This document shows positions 48,202 through 59,195 of a stretch of DNA of 64,000 nucleotides, piece by piece (position 1 is the stretch's first letter; every line of letters begins with the position of its first letter). The notes under the pieces were generated by a model. The model was not told where the DNA came from, searched no databases, and was given only the letters and a program-made list of their open reading frames with translations. The stretch is from Humulus lupulus (lineage: Eukaryota; Streptophyta; Magnoliopsida; Rosales; Cannabaceae), in the NCBI RefSeq assembly GCF_963169125.1, contig NC_084802.1, positions 40,570,607 to 40,634,606 of the forward strand, written 5' to 3'. Position numbers and translations under genes: made by a program.

Positions 48202-49700
48202 TTGACTACCTTTACCTGTCATAAAATGCATGCATCTAGTTCATGGTACTTTGATAGCGATTGTTCAAGACATATAACAGGTAATGCCAACATACTTACC
48301 AACTTCAAATCCTTGAAGTGTGGAGTAGTAACATTTTGGGATGGAATGACAAGAAATATTTTAGGTAAAGGTATTCTAAACATTGAAAGGTTACCGAAAA
48401 TGTGCTTCTTGTTGATGGGCTGAAAGCCAACTTAATTAGCATAAGCCAAATTTGTGACCAAGGTTTTCTTGTTAATTTTTTGCATGATGAGTGTAATCTT
48501 GTAAATCAAAATGGTGACATTGTTCTCAAAGGTTCTTGTTCTTTGGATAATTGTTACACACTCACACAAAAATTCACATGTCATGCGTCTTCATCAAGTT
48601 TTAATAATACTGACTTGTGGCATGAAAAACTTGGTCATATAAATTTAAAAAACTTGAAAAAGATTGCTAATGCAGGTCTCATCCGTGGTATACCCAAGTT
48701 GGGTAAAGAATCGCTTGGTAAGTGTGAATCATGTCAATTGGGAAAATAGTTGAAAATTTCCCGTAAAGCATTATCTGATATTAATACTTCAAATGTGTTA
48801 GAATTATTGCATATGGATCTCATGGGTCCTGTACAGGTTGAAAGTATTAATGGTAAGAGATACATTTTTGTATTTGTGGATGATTTTTCTAGATTTACTT
48901 GGTTAGATTTCTTAAGAGAAAAATCAGATACTTTTGAAGCTTTTCAAACTCTATGCACAAGACTTAGAGTTGAAAAAAAATTGTAACATTGGAAAGATTA
49001 TAAGAATTCGAAGTGATCATGGTAAGGAGTTTGAAAATTCTGTTTATGATGAATATTGTAAATCTTTTGGAATTTTGCATGAATTTTCTGCTCCCAAACC
49101 CTTGAACAAAATGGGGTAGTGGAACAGAAAAATCATACTTTGCAGGAAATGGCCAGAGTTATGTTAAATAACAAAAAACTCACAAAGAAATTGTGGGCTG
49201 AAGCAATTAATACAGCTTGTTACACAATTAATCGTGTTTTTTTGTGTCTAGCTACAAATAAAACATTTTATGAAATCTGGAAAGGTAGAAAGCCCAATGT
49301 CAATTATTTTCATGTATTTGGGTGTCTGTGTTATATTCTTAGAGATCGTGAGAATCTGGGAAAATTTGATGCCAAAAGCGATGTGAGAGTTTTTCTTGGA
49401 TATTCCACCAATAGTAGGGCTTATTGTGTTTATAACATGAGAACCCAAACTATTATGGAATCAGCTAATGTGGTTGTAGATGATTTAAAAGATTTTTTTG
49501 AGTACTCCCATGAGGAGGAAATTGACAGGCTCATTGATGTTCAACATCATAAAGAAATGACAGATCTGACAGCACAACCTTCGGAGGCGACAACAGCCAT
49601 TGCAGATGTATCAAACGCAGATTCTATCGAAACAACAACTGGACAAACAGAGAAGGAAAATCCAGTTATTTCCTCTGACTCCGTTCAAAAAGAACCATAA
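48202..49700 (+). pseudogene. pol: SIRE-like protease and integrase, broken
   Basis: The protease active site reads FDSDCSRHITG (near 48252): the Gly of the D-S-G triad is Asp, so cleavage is predicted lost. Integrase follows with the HHCC finger (LWHEKLGHIN and CESCQLGK), a stop at 48747, the first Asp in LLHMDLMGPV, a frameshift near 48975, the second Asp in RIRSDHGKEFEN, another shift near 49110 and the Glu region in EQKNHTLQEMARVM. The C-terminal part (KLWAEAINTACYTINRV, FGCLCYILRDRENLGKFD) is open to 49700. Confidence 0.9.
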
Positions 49701-50470
49701 ACCAGAGTAAAAAAGAATCACCCTTATGATCTTATTTTGGGAAATCTTGAAGAGAGTATGGTCACTCGAAAGAGGTATGTAAACTTGGTTCAATTTATTT
49801 GTTTTACTTCTACATTGGAACCAAAAAATGTGAAGGAAGCCTTAAATGATGAATCATGGATCAATGCTATGCAAGAAGAGCAAGATCAATTCATAAGGAA
49901 TGAGGTATGAATCCTTGTCCCTAGACCGAGTCATACTAATGTTATAGGTACAAAGTGGATATTTAAAAATAAAACTGATGAATTTGGGACCATAATAAGA
50001 AATAAAGCTAGACTAGTTGCACAGGGGTACACTCAAGTGAAGGAATTGATTTTGATGAGACATTTTCCCCTGTTGCAAGACTTGAATCCATAAGATTATT
50101 ACTAGCTATTTCATGTGTTCTTGGTTTTAAATTGTTCCAAATGGATGTAAAATCTGCCTTTTTAAATGGATTCTTGAATGAAGAAGCTTATGTGGAACAA
50201 CCCAAAGGGTTTGAGGATCCTTACAATCCTAATCATGTTTTTAAATTACAAAAAGCTTTGTATGGGCTGAAACAAGCCCCACGGGCTTGGTATGAGAGAC
50301 TAACTCATTTTTTGGTCTCAAAGGGGTACAAGAGAGGGGGAGTAGACAAAACACTTTTTATAAAAAATGTTGATGAAAATAATATGATAGCACAAATTTA
50401 TGTTGATGATATAGTGTTTGGTTCTACTAATGATTCTCTAGTGCAGGAATTTGTGAAACAAATGTAGGAA
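49701..50470 (+). pseudogene. pol: SIRE-like reverse transcriptase, broken
   Basis: N-terminal RT wording runs from 49701 (WINAMQEEQDQFIRNEV, then a stop near 49908; KWIFKNKTDEFG; KARLVAQGYTQ, then a frameshift near 50040). From 50132 the frame is open: FQMDVKSAFLNGFLNEEAY, ALYGLKQAPRAWYERL and an intact YVDD box (IYVDDIVFGS, near 50400). A stop at 50465 precedes the RNase H part. Confidence 0.9.
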
Positions 50471-51340
50471 GAGTTTGAGATGAGCATGGTAGGAATACTC
50501 AATTTTTTCTTAGGACTTCAAGTGAAGCAGTCAGATGAGGGAATTTTCATTTCACAAAGCAAGTATGCAAGAAATTTAGTGAAAAGACTTGGACTCGATG
50601 CATCTAAACCTGCTAAAACTCCAATGGGTACTATGGTCAAATTATCTAAAGATGAGAATGGGAAGAAAGTTGATCCAACTCTTTACAGGAGTATGATTGA
50701 GAGTCTCCTATACGTAACTGCCAGTCGCCCTAACATCGGTTACAGTGTTGGAGTGTGCGCTCATTTCCAAGGGAACCCCATGGAGTCTCATGTGACTGCT
50801 ATGAAAAGAATTATTCGTTACATCAATAATACCCTTGATTTAGGCATTTGGTACTCCAAAGAAACAAATTCTAACCTTGTGTGTTATAGTGATGCAGATT
50901 GGGCAGGAAACACAGATGATCACAAAAGTACAAGTGGTGGTTATTTTTACTTAGGAAACAATTTGGTCTCTTGGCATAGTAAAAAACAAAAGTCCATCTC
51001 CTTATCAACAGCCGAAGCTGAGTACATTGCTGCTGGAAGCTGTTGTACTCAACTTTTGTGGATGAAACAAATGTTGGCAGACTATGGGTTTGATATTAAA
51101 ACTTTAACCATTTTTTGTGATAATACAAGTTCTATTAATATCTCCAAAAATCTTTTTCAGCACTCTCACACCAAACATATTGACATTCGTCATCATTTTA
51201 TTAGGGAACTTGTTGAAAACGAAACATTGATTTTAGAATATGTTGAGACTAACAAACACATTGCAGATATTTTTACTAAAGCTTTAGTCACGGTCAGATT
51301 CGATTCCCTCAGGAAACCCTTGGGGGTTTGTTTTATTTGA
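50468..51340 (+). pseudogene. pol: SIRE-like RNase H domain, intact stretch
   Basis: Open for 286 codons from 50480: FFLGLQVKQSDEGIF, SLLYVTASRPNI, then RNase H residues in CYSDADWAGN, TAEAEYIAAGS and FCDNTSSINIS, and HIDIRHHFIREL. It ends with the expected C-terminus at TGA 51338-51340. Cut off from upstream pol by the stop at 50465. Confidence 0.92.
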
Positions 51341-52267
51341 AATTGCTAATAAATTGATTATCTTGCCTTGCATATGTGTTTGTGTAAATCTCTTGTTCTG
51401 TTTGGAAGAAATTTGATGAGCATATTTATTGTATTTTAGAAAATGAACGTTATAAGTATTATACTTTGTTAAGAATAAAATAAAACATATTTGAAAAATT
51501 ATAGAGCATCCAATTTATATTTGATCAAATCATTATGTTTGTATGAGCATTACATAATCCAGTTTCTTTTTCAGGCTCCATTTTGGAAAAGAGCTACCTA
51601 TACTGATGTGTGAAAGCTGACACTGAGTAAGTTGGTACCAGGTAATTAGCAATTATATTGGAGGATACTCTACCAGTGTAAAGGGCTACCATCAGTATAA
51701 GAGTTATAGCCTCCATTATGGTTACAATTTGAAAAAGGCTACAATTGCCAAATATGGGCAATGACCCTAGCTTTAAAAGGCCAAAAAGAAACGCCAAATT
51801 GATTACACATGCACACACACATGCCTGTTGACTAGACTGTGTAAGATGGTTGTAAGACTCATACATATAATGAATTGATTAAAATATGTTTTGTGATTGG
51901 TATATTTTTCGAAGTATGGTCACGTAGTATTTGAATTATAACTCATTTCTCTAATTTGTGAAAAATATGGTTATCTTGTTTCTTTTGAACAAGACTTGAC
52001 ATTTACATGGACACAAATGGTATGGCAATTTACATTCTATTTTCGGCAATTTTAAAAAAAAAATTAAAAAAAAATCTGTTTTGGACCGTATACTTATAAA
52101 AAAAATTTTGAAAAATTATTTGATGCAATTTATTTGTTTTATCTCAATATATTCTAAAATATTCAAAAAGTTTCCAATTTTGAGGTGTGAAAGAATTTGT
52201 TTTAAAAAGGGAGATATGTTGGCATTTATCACATAAAATCTGATTACCCATTTTTGGTTACCCATTT
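51341..52267 (+). other. spacer between pol and the env-position ORF, with PPT-like and promoter-like signals
   Basis: No gene. At 52204-52216 a purine run AAAAAGGGAGATA is followed by TGTTGGC, which looks like a polypurine tract plus LTR start. A TATA-like CTCTATATATT lies at about 52278-52288. These precede the ORF at 52268/52406. Confidence 0.5.
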
Positions 52268-54151
52268 ATGCACCGAATACTCTATATATTCATATTCACT
52301 TTGGTTGTTTCATGCTCAATGTTTTCTTGTTTGTCTCTCTCACTTATAACCAAAGTGTTTAGGGTTTTTTCTTTGTGTGTTTCACTTGTTTCATTCTTAG
52401 CAGCCATGAAGACTCGAGGTCGTGGTTCATCTTCCAAATCTGTGAAGTCACAGCAGGAGACAGTTCCTGAGTCAATTCCCACTGCCACTCCTCCCGTCCC
52501 AGCATCAATCCCTGCTATCTCACCTCCTACAGGCCATCGAACTAAAACCACAGCAAGAAAGAAGGTTCATGCTCTTCTGGGTCCTATAGGATCTAGCGTA
52601 ATTGGAGCTTCAAGTAAAGGAGTTACTTTTCCCAACCTCAATGCTCAGTCAAACCAAGCCTCGGTGGTTCCACTCGCCTCTTTCGAAGGTCAAATAAAAG
52701 CCAGACCTGCCTTGACTACAAGTCATTCCCAATCAATCTCCACTGAAGTTGTGTCTGATCCATCTGATCATGACTCTGAATTGTCGTTATCTCCTAATGT
52801 TTTGACTCCCAAGGCAAAGGGCAAATGCAAGACCAAAGCTGCTGGAACAAAGAAAGGCAAGAAGGCCAAAGTGGCTCCAACAAAAGGTACCAGATCCATC
52901 TCTGATTCATCTCATTTATCCCAATTTATATTGAAGGCAAAAATCAACCCACCTCCTTGCACCTCGTCGGAGGATGTTTCTCTTGAAACGGAAGACTCAC
53001 TGCCTGAGTTGGACCCTTCCCTGACCGAGCCAAATCCTAAAGTTCCTCTTGACGATTTGGCGGAGGAGACTGAATCTGAAGAAGACCCATCAGAAGCTTC
53101 TCCTGTTGCATTTGACCCAAAGGGCACCACACCATTGGCATTTCCCGAATTGTCTTCCAAACTCCCTAAACAAAAAGGTGCTCCTGTCCGTACCTCAGGT
53201 TCTTTCAAAGCTCATTCTCTTACTTTCTGCTTTAATGATAATGAGAAAAACATGCAATATTATGAGCATCATCACTTTATTAGTGAGAGTAATTTCCTTT
53301 TTGCTCCTCATCATATTTTTGGGGTCTTACTTACTTTAGAGGAAAAGGGTTGGTTGCGATCTTTGTCTGATTTTGTGCCTCAGGTTGTTAAAGAATTTTA
53401 TGCAAATTTGAATGATGAGTTGTTAGACCAGTCTTCTTTTATGTTTCATAAAGTGTATGTTAGGGGACATTGGTATAAGTTTAGTCCTACTGAAATTTCT
53501 AAGGCCCTTAATCTCGTTCCTGTTGAGATTGATGATTATATTGAGTTTGCAAAGGATCAAGTCTTGTCTGAGTTGGTTGGTCAAGGTATGGTGTGGGAAC
53601 CAAGCACCTCTCTACGAGTCTCGGATCTCACTCACTATTATGGTGCTCTTTTCAAATTTGCAATGTTTAATTGGATGCCTACCACTCATTCCTCGACCAT
53701 CACTCAAGACATGGCTTTTCTATTATTCAAAATTGGGACCGGAGTCACCATTGATCTTGCTGCTGTTATTTTTTATCAAATCATGTCCTTGAGTGGTGCC
53801 AAATGCAAGGGTCAACACTTGATGTTTCCGCAAGTCATTAACAAACTTTTGGACTCTCCGCGTCCTTTGAAGAAGTCCCACGAGACCTTGACTTCTCCTT
53901 TGGTTGTACCTACCTACGCTGTCAAAGATGGCCATGCTCCGTCCACAACTCGAAAGGTCAAAGGCATTAATCTGGCTGGTTCTGGGTCTGGCAATGTTGT
54001 GACTGACACTCCTGTTGTCCCAACTGATCTCGCTTCTGTCCAGATAGGAATTACAAGTCTCTCTGTCCGGTTCACTCTCATGGAGGATACTCATCGCCAA
54101 ATTCTTGCTTCGTTGGCCATTATCAATGCATCCACCACTCCTGCTCCATGA
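52268..54151 (+). CDS. env-position ORF of the SIRE-like element, Transposase_32-like domain
   Basis: 627 codons without a stop. From ATG 52268 the first 46 residues are strongly hydrophobic; a better start may be ATG 52406 (Met47, MKTRGRG), because the bases before it look like a splice acceptor (TTTCATTCTTAG at 52389-52400). Residues 47-310 are Ser/Pro/Thr-rich, with a basic Lys-rich patch near 182-209 (possible nuclear signal) and an acidic patch near 231-280. Residues 315-540 form a folded, conserved-looking region (HHIFGVLLTLEEKGWL, VVKEFYANLNDELL, RGHWYKFSPTEISKALNL) that I match from memory to the putative plant transposon protein family (PF20167). Its role is unknown; by position it corresponds to the env-like gene of SIRE elements, but no transmembrane segment is evident after residue 47. 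It is intact while gag-pol is broken. Confidence 0.8.
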   Translation: MHRILYIFIFTLVVSCSMFSCLSLSLITKVFRVFSLCVSLVSFLAAMKTRGRGSSSKSVKSQQETVPESIPTATPPVPASIPAISPPTGHRTKTTARKKVHALLGPIGSSVIGASSKGVTFPNLNAQSNQASVVPLASFEGQIKARPALTTSHSQSISTEVVSDPSDHDSELSLSPNVLTPKAKGKCKTKAAGTKKGKKAKVAPTKGTRSISDSSHLSQFILKAKINPPPCTSSEDVSLETEDSLPELDPSLTEPNPKVPLDDLAEETESEEDPSEASPVAFDPKGTTPLAFPELSSKLPKQKGAPVRTSGSFKAHSLTFCFNDNEKNMQYYEHHHFISESNFLFAPHHIFGVLLTLEEKGWLRSLSDFVPQVVKEFYANLNDELLDQSSFMFHKVYVRGHWYKFSPTEISKALNLVPVEIDDYIEFAKDQVLSELVGQGMVWEPSTSLRVSDLTHYYGALFKFAMFNWMPTTHSSTITQDMAFLLFKIGTGVTIDLAAVIFYQIMSLSGAKCKGQHLMFPQVINKLLDSPRPLKKSHETLTSPLVVPTYAVKDGHAPSTTRKVKGINLAGSGSGNVVTDTPVVPTDLASVQIGITSLSVRFTLMEDTHRQILASLAIINASTTPAP

Positions 54152-54511
54152 CGGTTTTCGTTCCTTTCGATTTATTTTTATTTGCTTTTATAAATGTAAA
54201 AGAACACTAGCTGTGTCTTTCTTTTGGTTTCGTTTCCTTTGTTATTTGGCATTTTCTTAGACAATGAGGGGGAGAGAGAGTAACTCTATTTTTTGGTACT
54301 TTGATTATTTTGGTTGACTTGCAGTATTTTTTGGTACTTTGATTACTTTGGTTGACCTGCAATTGTTCATTGTTTTTGTTAACATTTTTTTGTCTTATGC
54401 TTTGGTTATTTTTGGCAGGGGAGTCTTGTGAATTTAAGCACTCACTTGTGTTTTGCAAGGATCTTTTAAAAATAGATATGCTTTGTCTATAAAATTTCCA
54501 AAGGGGGAGAT
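54152..54511 (+). other. 3' region and polypurine tract of the SIRE-like element
   Basis: A purine run near 54264-54280 and the true tract AAAGGGGGAGAT (54500-54511), which abuts the 3' LTR. No coding frame. Confidence 0.75.
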
Positions 54512-55632
54512 TGTAAATCCTAAAATTGACATATTTTATAGAAATATCTTTTTTATTAAAAGATCAATTTTTGTTTCCCTTATTGTGCTTTTCAGAAATC
54601 ATTTTCCATTTCTTGTGATTTGTGGAATATTTACATTCCTTATTTAATTGTATTTTATCACAATTTGTTTATAAAGGGAATTAATATCTTGCAAATATTC
54701 AGTTTTTGCTCAAAGTCATTTTTGAAATATTTGTTTATATATTTTCGTGCAGCTCAAATTTATAAAAAACAGGAAACTAAATCTTTGTTGTCATTAATTG
54801 TTATTTCTATCTTGAGCTTTTTGATCCGACACAAGTATTAACTGTCTCCACCAAAATCGTATCTGTCAGATCAACATCTTCTAAAAAAGGCGACTCTTCA
54901 TCAATCAAGAATATCTTCAATTATTCTTGCCTTTATTAGGAGATTCTTTCTTAGCCTTTGTGAGCACGAAAAATGACTCTATAAATAGGGCTCTAAAGGC
55001 AGTGAGAAAAAATGAACTCTTAGATGCATAATTTGTGAGTATATTGTTATATTTGTGAGAGTTCCTTATTTGTATTCAAGATCATAGTATTCACGTGATC
55101 TCGTAGAAATATGAGAATTTAGTTTTTGTGGTGAGTTTATACCACGTTCATTAGTGAATACACATTGTAATTTGAACACAACTTTTATAAGTCTTCAGGA
55201 GAGGATTTTTACAAGCCTAGCGTTGGGAGGATGCAAGCACTGGTTGGCCATTGAAGGGAGTTCAAGTGGTTGAGCGTTTCAATCAAGATCATGTTAGTGA
55301 AGCGAAGTACAATAAAGTTGCGGCAAATCTCAAGAGAGAGTCTTGTTTTGTTTAAGTTAATATTTTGTACTTGTGATTCTTTATTAATTGGTTTTATTCT
55401 TTGGGCGTGGCCCCAAGGAGTAGGTTATCCGAAAGAGTTTTTGAATCTTGTAAAAATTCGTTGTGTTCTTTATTGTTTTGCAGTGTCTTTTTATTGTGTT
55501 CAGTTTCTGTCGTGACAAGTTCGGATTCTGTCCCGACAAAACTGCAATCTATTTAAACAGTTATTACCATTCCACACTTTAATTAATTCACATGGTTTAA
55601 GTAATTTGGTAATTACTAAAAACAGAATTTCA
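54512..55632 (+). repeat. 3' LTR of the SIRE-like element
   Basis: 1121 bp, same ends as the 5' LTR. TATA box (CTATAAATAGGG) near 54979-54990. Confidence 0.95.
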
Positions 55633-55637
55633 AATCT

Positions 55638-56963
55638 CTATAATAAAATTGTTTGTTAAACATACATAAATTAGATTAATAAAGAATTTATGCAAAAATC
55701 CATCTTCAAATTTTAACTTATAGGAGAATTTATAATTATTTTACGTATTTACTTATTTATTTTATGTATCAACAAAAAATTATTTGAAATAAATTAATAT
55801 AATAACACAAAGAAAAAATAATTAAAAATTACATTACTTTTATCTCGACAAATCACTTAATTCATAAAAGTTTATCAAATATTATAATATTAGATTTACA
55901 TCTCACAGTACTACTTTCAAATTATAATTTACCAAACACACAATAACTTCATCTTTTAGCCGTTTTTTCTATAGCATAACTAAAGCTAATTGTTGAATAA
56001 GCTGCAGCTCTACCAAACTAGCCCTCACTTACATCTATATGAATGTGTCACTACTAGAGAGCCTCCTCCCCTCCTCCAGCGTTGCTACAGTTTTAGTTTG
56101 TTTGGTTTACAACCTTCTCAATCTTTCATGGGATTCTGTCAAAGCTTGTCGCATCTATGTTATGTGACGATATTAGTATAGACTTAGCAGGACTAGTGTT
56201 ACCCTCCACCATTGGCTGCTTCCCAAGTTGTTGGAAATCCTAAATCAGCATGTGTAGGGGTCGCCAATAGTGCGGTTCAACTTGCAGGATTATTTTTGAG
56301 GACACTATGCGGAGGCATGATGATAGTTTTTCCATTTAAAAAATTGGGAATTCTTACAGTTCTCTCAACGAAAACATTAAAATATTGACTCAAAATTTTG
56401 TCAACTTCAATTATAGAGAAAGTTGTGTATGATTTATATAGAATTCAAAGATGAAAAGGAAAAAGGACGACCATATTATAGTAATTTGACCCAGAAAGGC
56501 TAGCCTATGTCTACTGATGTGTTTATTGATTTCTTTTCTAGTACAAATTTGGCAGGGTTTTGGCATACTCAAAATTGGTCTCTCATATTCATTTGTGACC
56601 CTTTTTATTTATAGAGTGACCTGTATACCAGGTTTTCCTCTAATCAAGAAGGCAGTTACCTAATTTGTTATATTTCAACACATTCAAATTCGGTTAATTG
56701 AATCTTATACAATTTAATATATTAAACAACAAATTTCTATTTTGTAGGATTTAATTATGTATATTAAACAAAAATATTAATCACTAATAAATCTCAATTG
56801 CATCTGTCCCTTAGCAGTCGAGCTTCTCCTACTCCATCATGCTGGCTATTTCTCGAGCTTTTTTTCGAGAACTAGTCACTTTATCTGCTTAGGATCATCT
56901 TTGATGAATAAACTTGATAAGGGAGACTTCTCCAATTCCAAGCACCTTATAAATATTCGTTGA
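55638..56963. other. spacer, no recognised gene
   Basis: AT-rich to about 55970, then mixed sequence. Short frames exist, for example 55990-56181, but no domain or codon pattern supports them. The GCTGCAGCTCTACC stretch near 56000 resembles small hAT-type MITEs, unproven. Confidence 0.4.
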
Positions 56964-57290
56964 CACTACAAGAAAAATGTCTTTTAGTGGCGACTTTATC
57001 GGCGGCGACACAAGGTCGCCGCTAATAATAAGGTTATTAGCGATGCCGAAGCTCTGTCGCCGCTGATGGATGTAGCAAATAAAAACTTATTATTTGCGGT
57101 GACCTATCACCGGTAATGTTGTATGAATTTTTTGTGGGAAAAATGGCCGGTTAACTTTTCGATGCTACTATTAGCAGCGCTAATAGTTATCTGCGTATTT
57201 AATTTTTTTTACAAGAATAGTGTTGTTTTTTTAATTGGCGGCGACTTTTAGTGGCTAAAAGTGACCTCGATAAATCAGTTCAACCATTGT
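56964..57290 (+). repeat. CACTA terminal and subterminal repeats
   Basis: The terminal CACTACAAGAAAA is followed by GGCGACTTT, GGCGGCGACAC, GGTCGCCGC, TGTCGCCGCTG, GCGGTGACC and GGCGGCGACTTTT in both orientations. In CACTA elements such repeats bind the element proteins. Confidence 0.85.
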
Positions 57291-59195
57291 CTCCTTCCTC
57301 TTCTTTCTGTGTGACCTCGAGAACCAGATGAGAAACCCAGCCGCCCCAAACCCAAAAATGTCCCCCCGCCATACCCCAGCCCTCGCCCGGCTGTACGCCA
57401 CCCCTCCACCACCATACCCCTGCTATGGACCCCATCCCCTGCCTCTACCCGAAATCCCCATTCCAGAGGTGAAAAACTCCCTCCACCACCGTCCCCACCA
57501 CCCTCACGGACCCCTTCTTCATTTTCCCTCTTCTTTATCCTTCAAATTTTTTCGTAAATCCCTAACCTCCATTGCCGAACCGGGTTTGATTTTTAAATTT
57601 TTTTTTGTTTGTTTAAATTTCAGATTCGTATATATGTGTATAAATTTATGATTTGATTTTAATTCACTAACTTTGGTTTTGATTTTTGTTTGTGGAATGA
57701 GAAAATAAAAGCTTTCTACCGGGGTGTTGTTGGTTTTTCAAGTCTCTAGTGCACGATATATACCAATGTTTCTATTTTTATTGTTTTTAATATGATGTGT
57801 GTGTGTGTGTGTGTGTGTGAATATGTATTAGTTTTTATTAGATTTTTTAATGTATGTATTAATTTGGGTGTATGTATTTGTATTTAATGTTGGGAATTTT
57901 AGAAATATTAGTTGTATGTAAATTTAGTATGTAAACTTGAAATATAATTTTTTGATTTTGGTTAATAATATGTGAACTTGAAAGATTAGTGTTTAAATTT
58001 GGTTGATGATATGTGTTTATGGTGTATGTTGAAAAGTTTATTGTTATTAATATGTATATTGTGAACTGTTATGAGAATTTTTGAGTATTAATTGCAGGGT
58101 TTAAAATTTTGGGATAGTTTAAAATACAGTCGTTATGCAGCTAAAATTTCGGTAGAGTTAGGAGAAATAATTATAATACTAATTGATTAAAAAATAATTA
58201 TTTTTAGAAAATGATGCAAAACATTGCGGCGTCGTGGTTTGTGGGTCGAGGGTCGAGGTCGGGGGTTGGGGTCAGGGTCGGGGTTGGGGGTTGGGGCCTT
58301 GGTTTGTCGGGGGTCTGGGGGTTTGGGGTTAGGTGTTGGGGGTCGGGGTTTGGGGTCAGGTGTTGGGGGTCGAGGTCGAGGTTTAGGGGTTTGAGGTCGA
58401 GTGTTGGAGTTTGGAATAAGATAAGTAAATAATAAAATTTTTATTTCTTAATTAATAAGATAATTAAATAATAAAGTATTGATTTAATAATTAATAAGAT
58501 AAGTAAATAATAAAATGATTAATTTAATAATTAAATAATAATAATTACAATATGAATTGAATAAAACTAAACTCGACTAAATTGTACTTCACAAATACAT
58601 AGGTAATTATATATTAACATTTAATTTTAAACTTTTTACAATAATTTTAAAATGTGTGACATCATAATTTGAGCTAAACATAAGAATTCATAAGACATCA
58701 TAAAATGTTTTGACAAAATATTTTATTTTTGTTATTTTTCTCTTTGGTCATAAAATTTTATTACCAAAGATAGGATAGAAGGGTTATAAATTATCACCTA
58801 GTGATATTGTTTTCTTTATTATTTTTAATCACGAAAAGCCTTAGACCCGTTCTAAGAAGCCTTAAATACGCTTCTTCGAGTTATCCAGAACGGTATGTGT
58901 CTGCATGGATAGTTTGGGTGTGTTGTACACCTATAATTTGATCTATTACTCATTTTATTATTTCGTTAGTAGAGATTTTGATATATGTCTCCTTATTTGT
59001 TCTCGTAAGTAGGCAAATTTAATATCAGTCTGCCCACTTACAAAAGAAATAATGAAAAGAGTGTAGATTGAATTATATGTATACTACAAACCTGAATGGG
59101 ATAGGTTATTTACCCTTTTAAAAGTGGAGTGAAAATGTGGATTAGAACACACACACATAGTTAGTTCTACTTAATGATATTTTACTTTTGAACCA
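57291..59195. other. CACTA 5' region with microsatellite and G-rich block
   Basis: No supported gene. A Pro/His-rich open frame at 57328-57651 may be an untranslated or N-terminal exon. (GT)n lies at about 57795-57819. A G-rich block of GGGGTT/GGGTC repeats covers 58251-58410, on which the plus strand is G-rich. Confidence 0.6.

Larger units (their letters stand above)
45336..55632 (+). mobile_element. complete SIRE-like Ty1/copia retrotransposon with extra ORF
   Basis: 10.3 kb, flanked by AATCT on both sides (45331-45335 and 55633-55637). It has two LTRs of about 1.12 kb, a tRNA-Met primer site, gag, protease, integrase, reverse transcriptase and RNase H in copia order, a 0.9-kb spacer, a long ORF in the env position, and a polypurine tract. 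Large LTRs, a gag with two Cys/His modules and a coiled-coil part, and a 3' extra ORF are typical of the SIRE/Maximus lineage. The LTRs differ at about 60 positions by eye (about 94-95 percent identity), older than the copia element at 28533. Confidence 0.95.

Noticed and set aside
54264..54280. Purine run that could be the polypurine tract
   Set aside because: The true tract abuts the LTR at 54500-54511; this run is 230 bp away and may be only a secondary site.
56190..56340. Possible exon fragment with a hydrophobic reading
   Set aside because: No recognisable protein, no splice context and no neighbouring exon.
57328..57651. Pro/His-rich 107-codon frame
   Set aside because: Low-complexity sequence in the CACTA 5' region; perhaps part of an exon, but nothing supports a separate gene.
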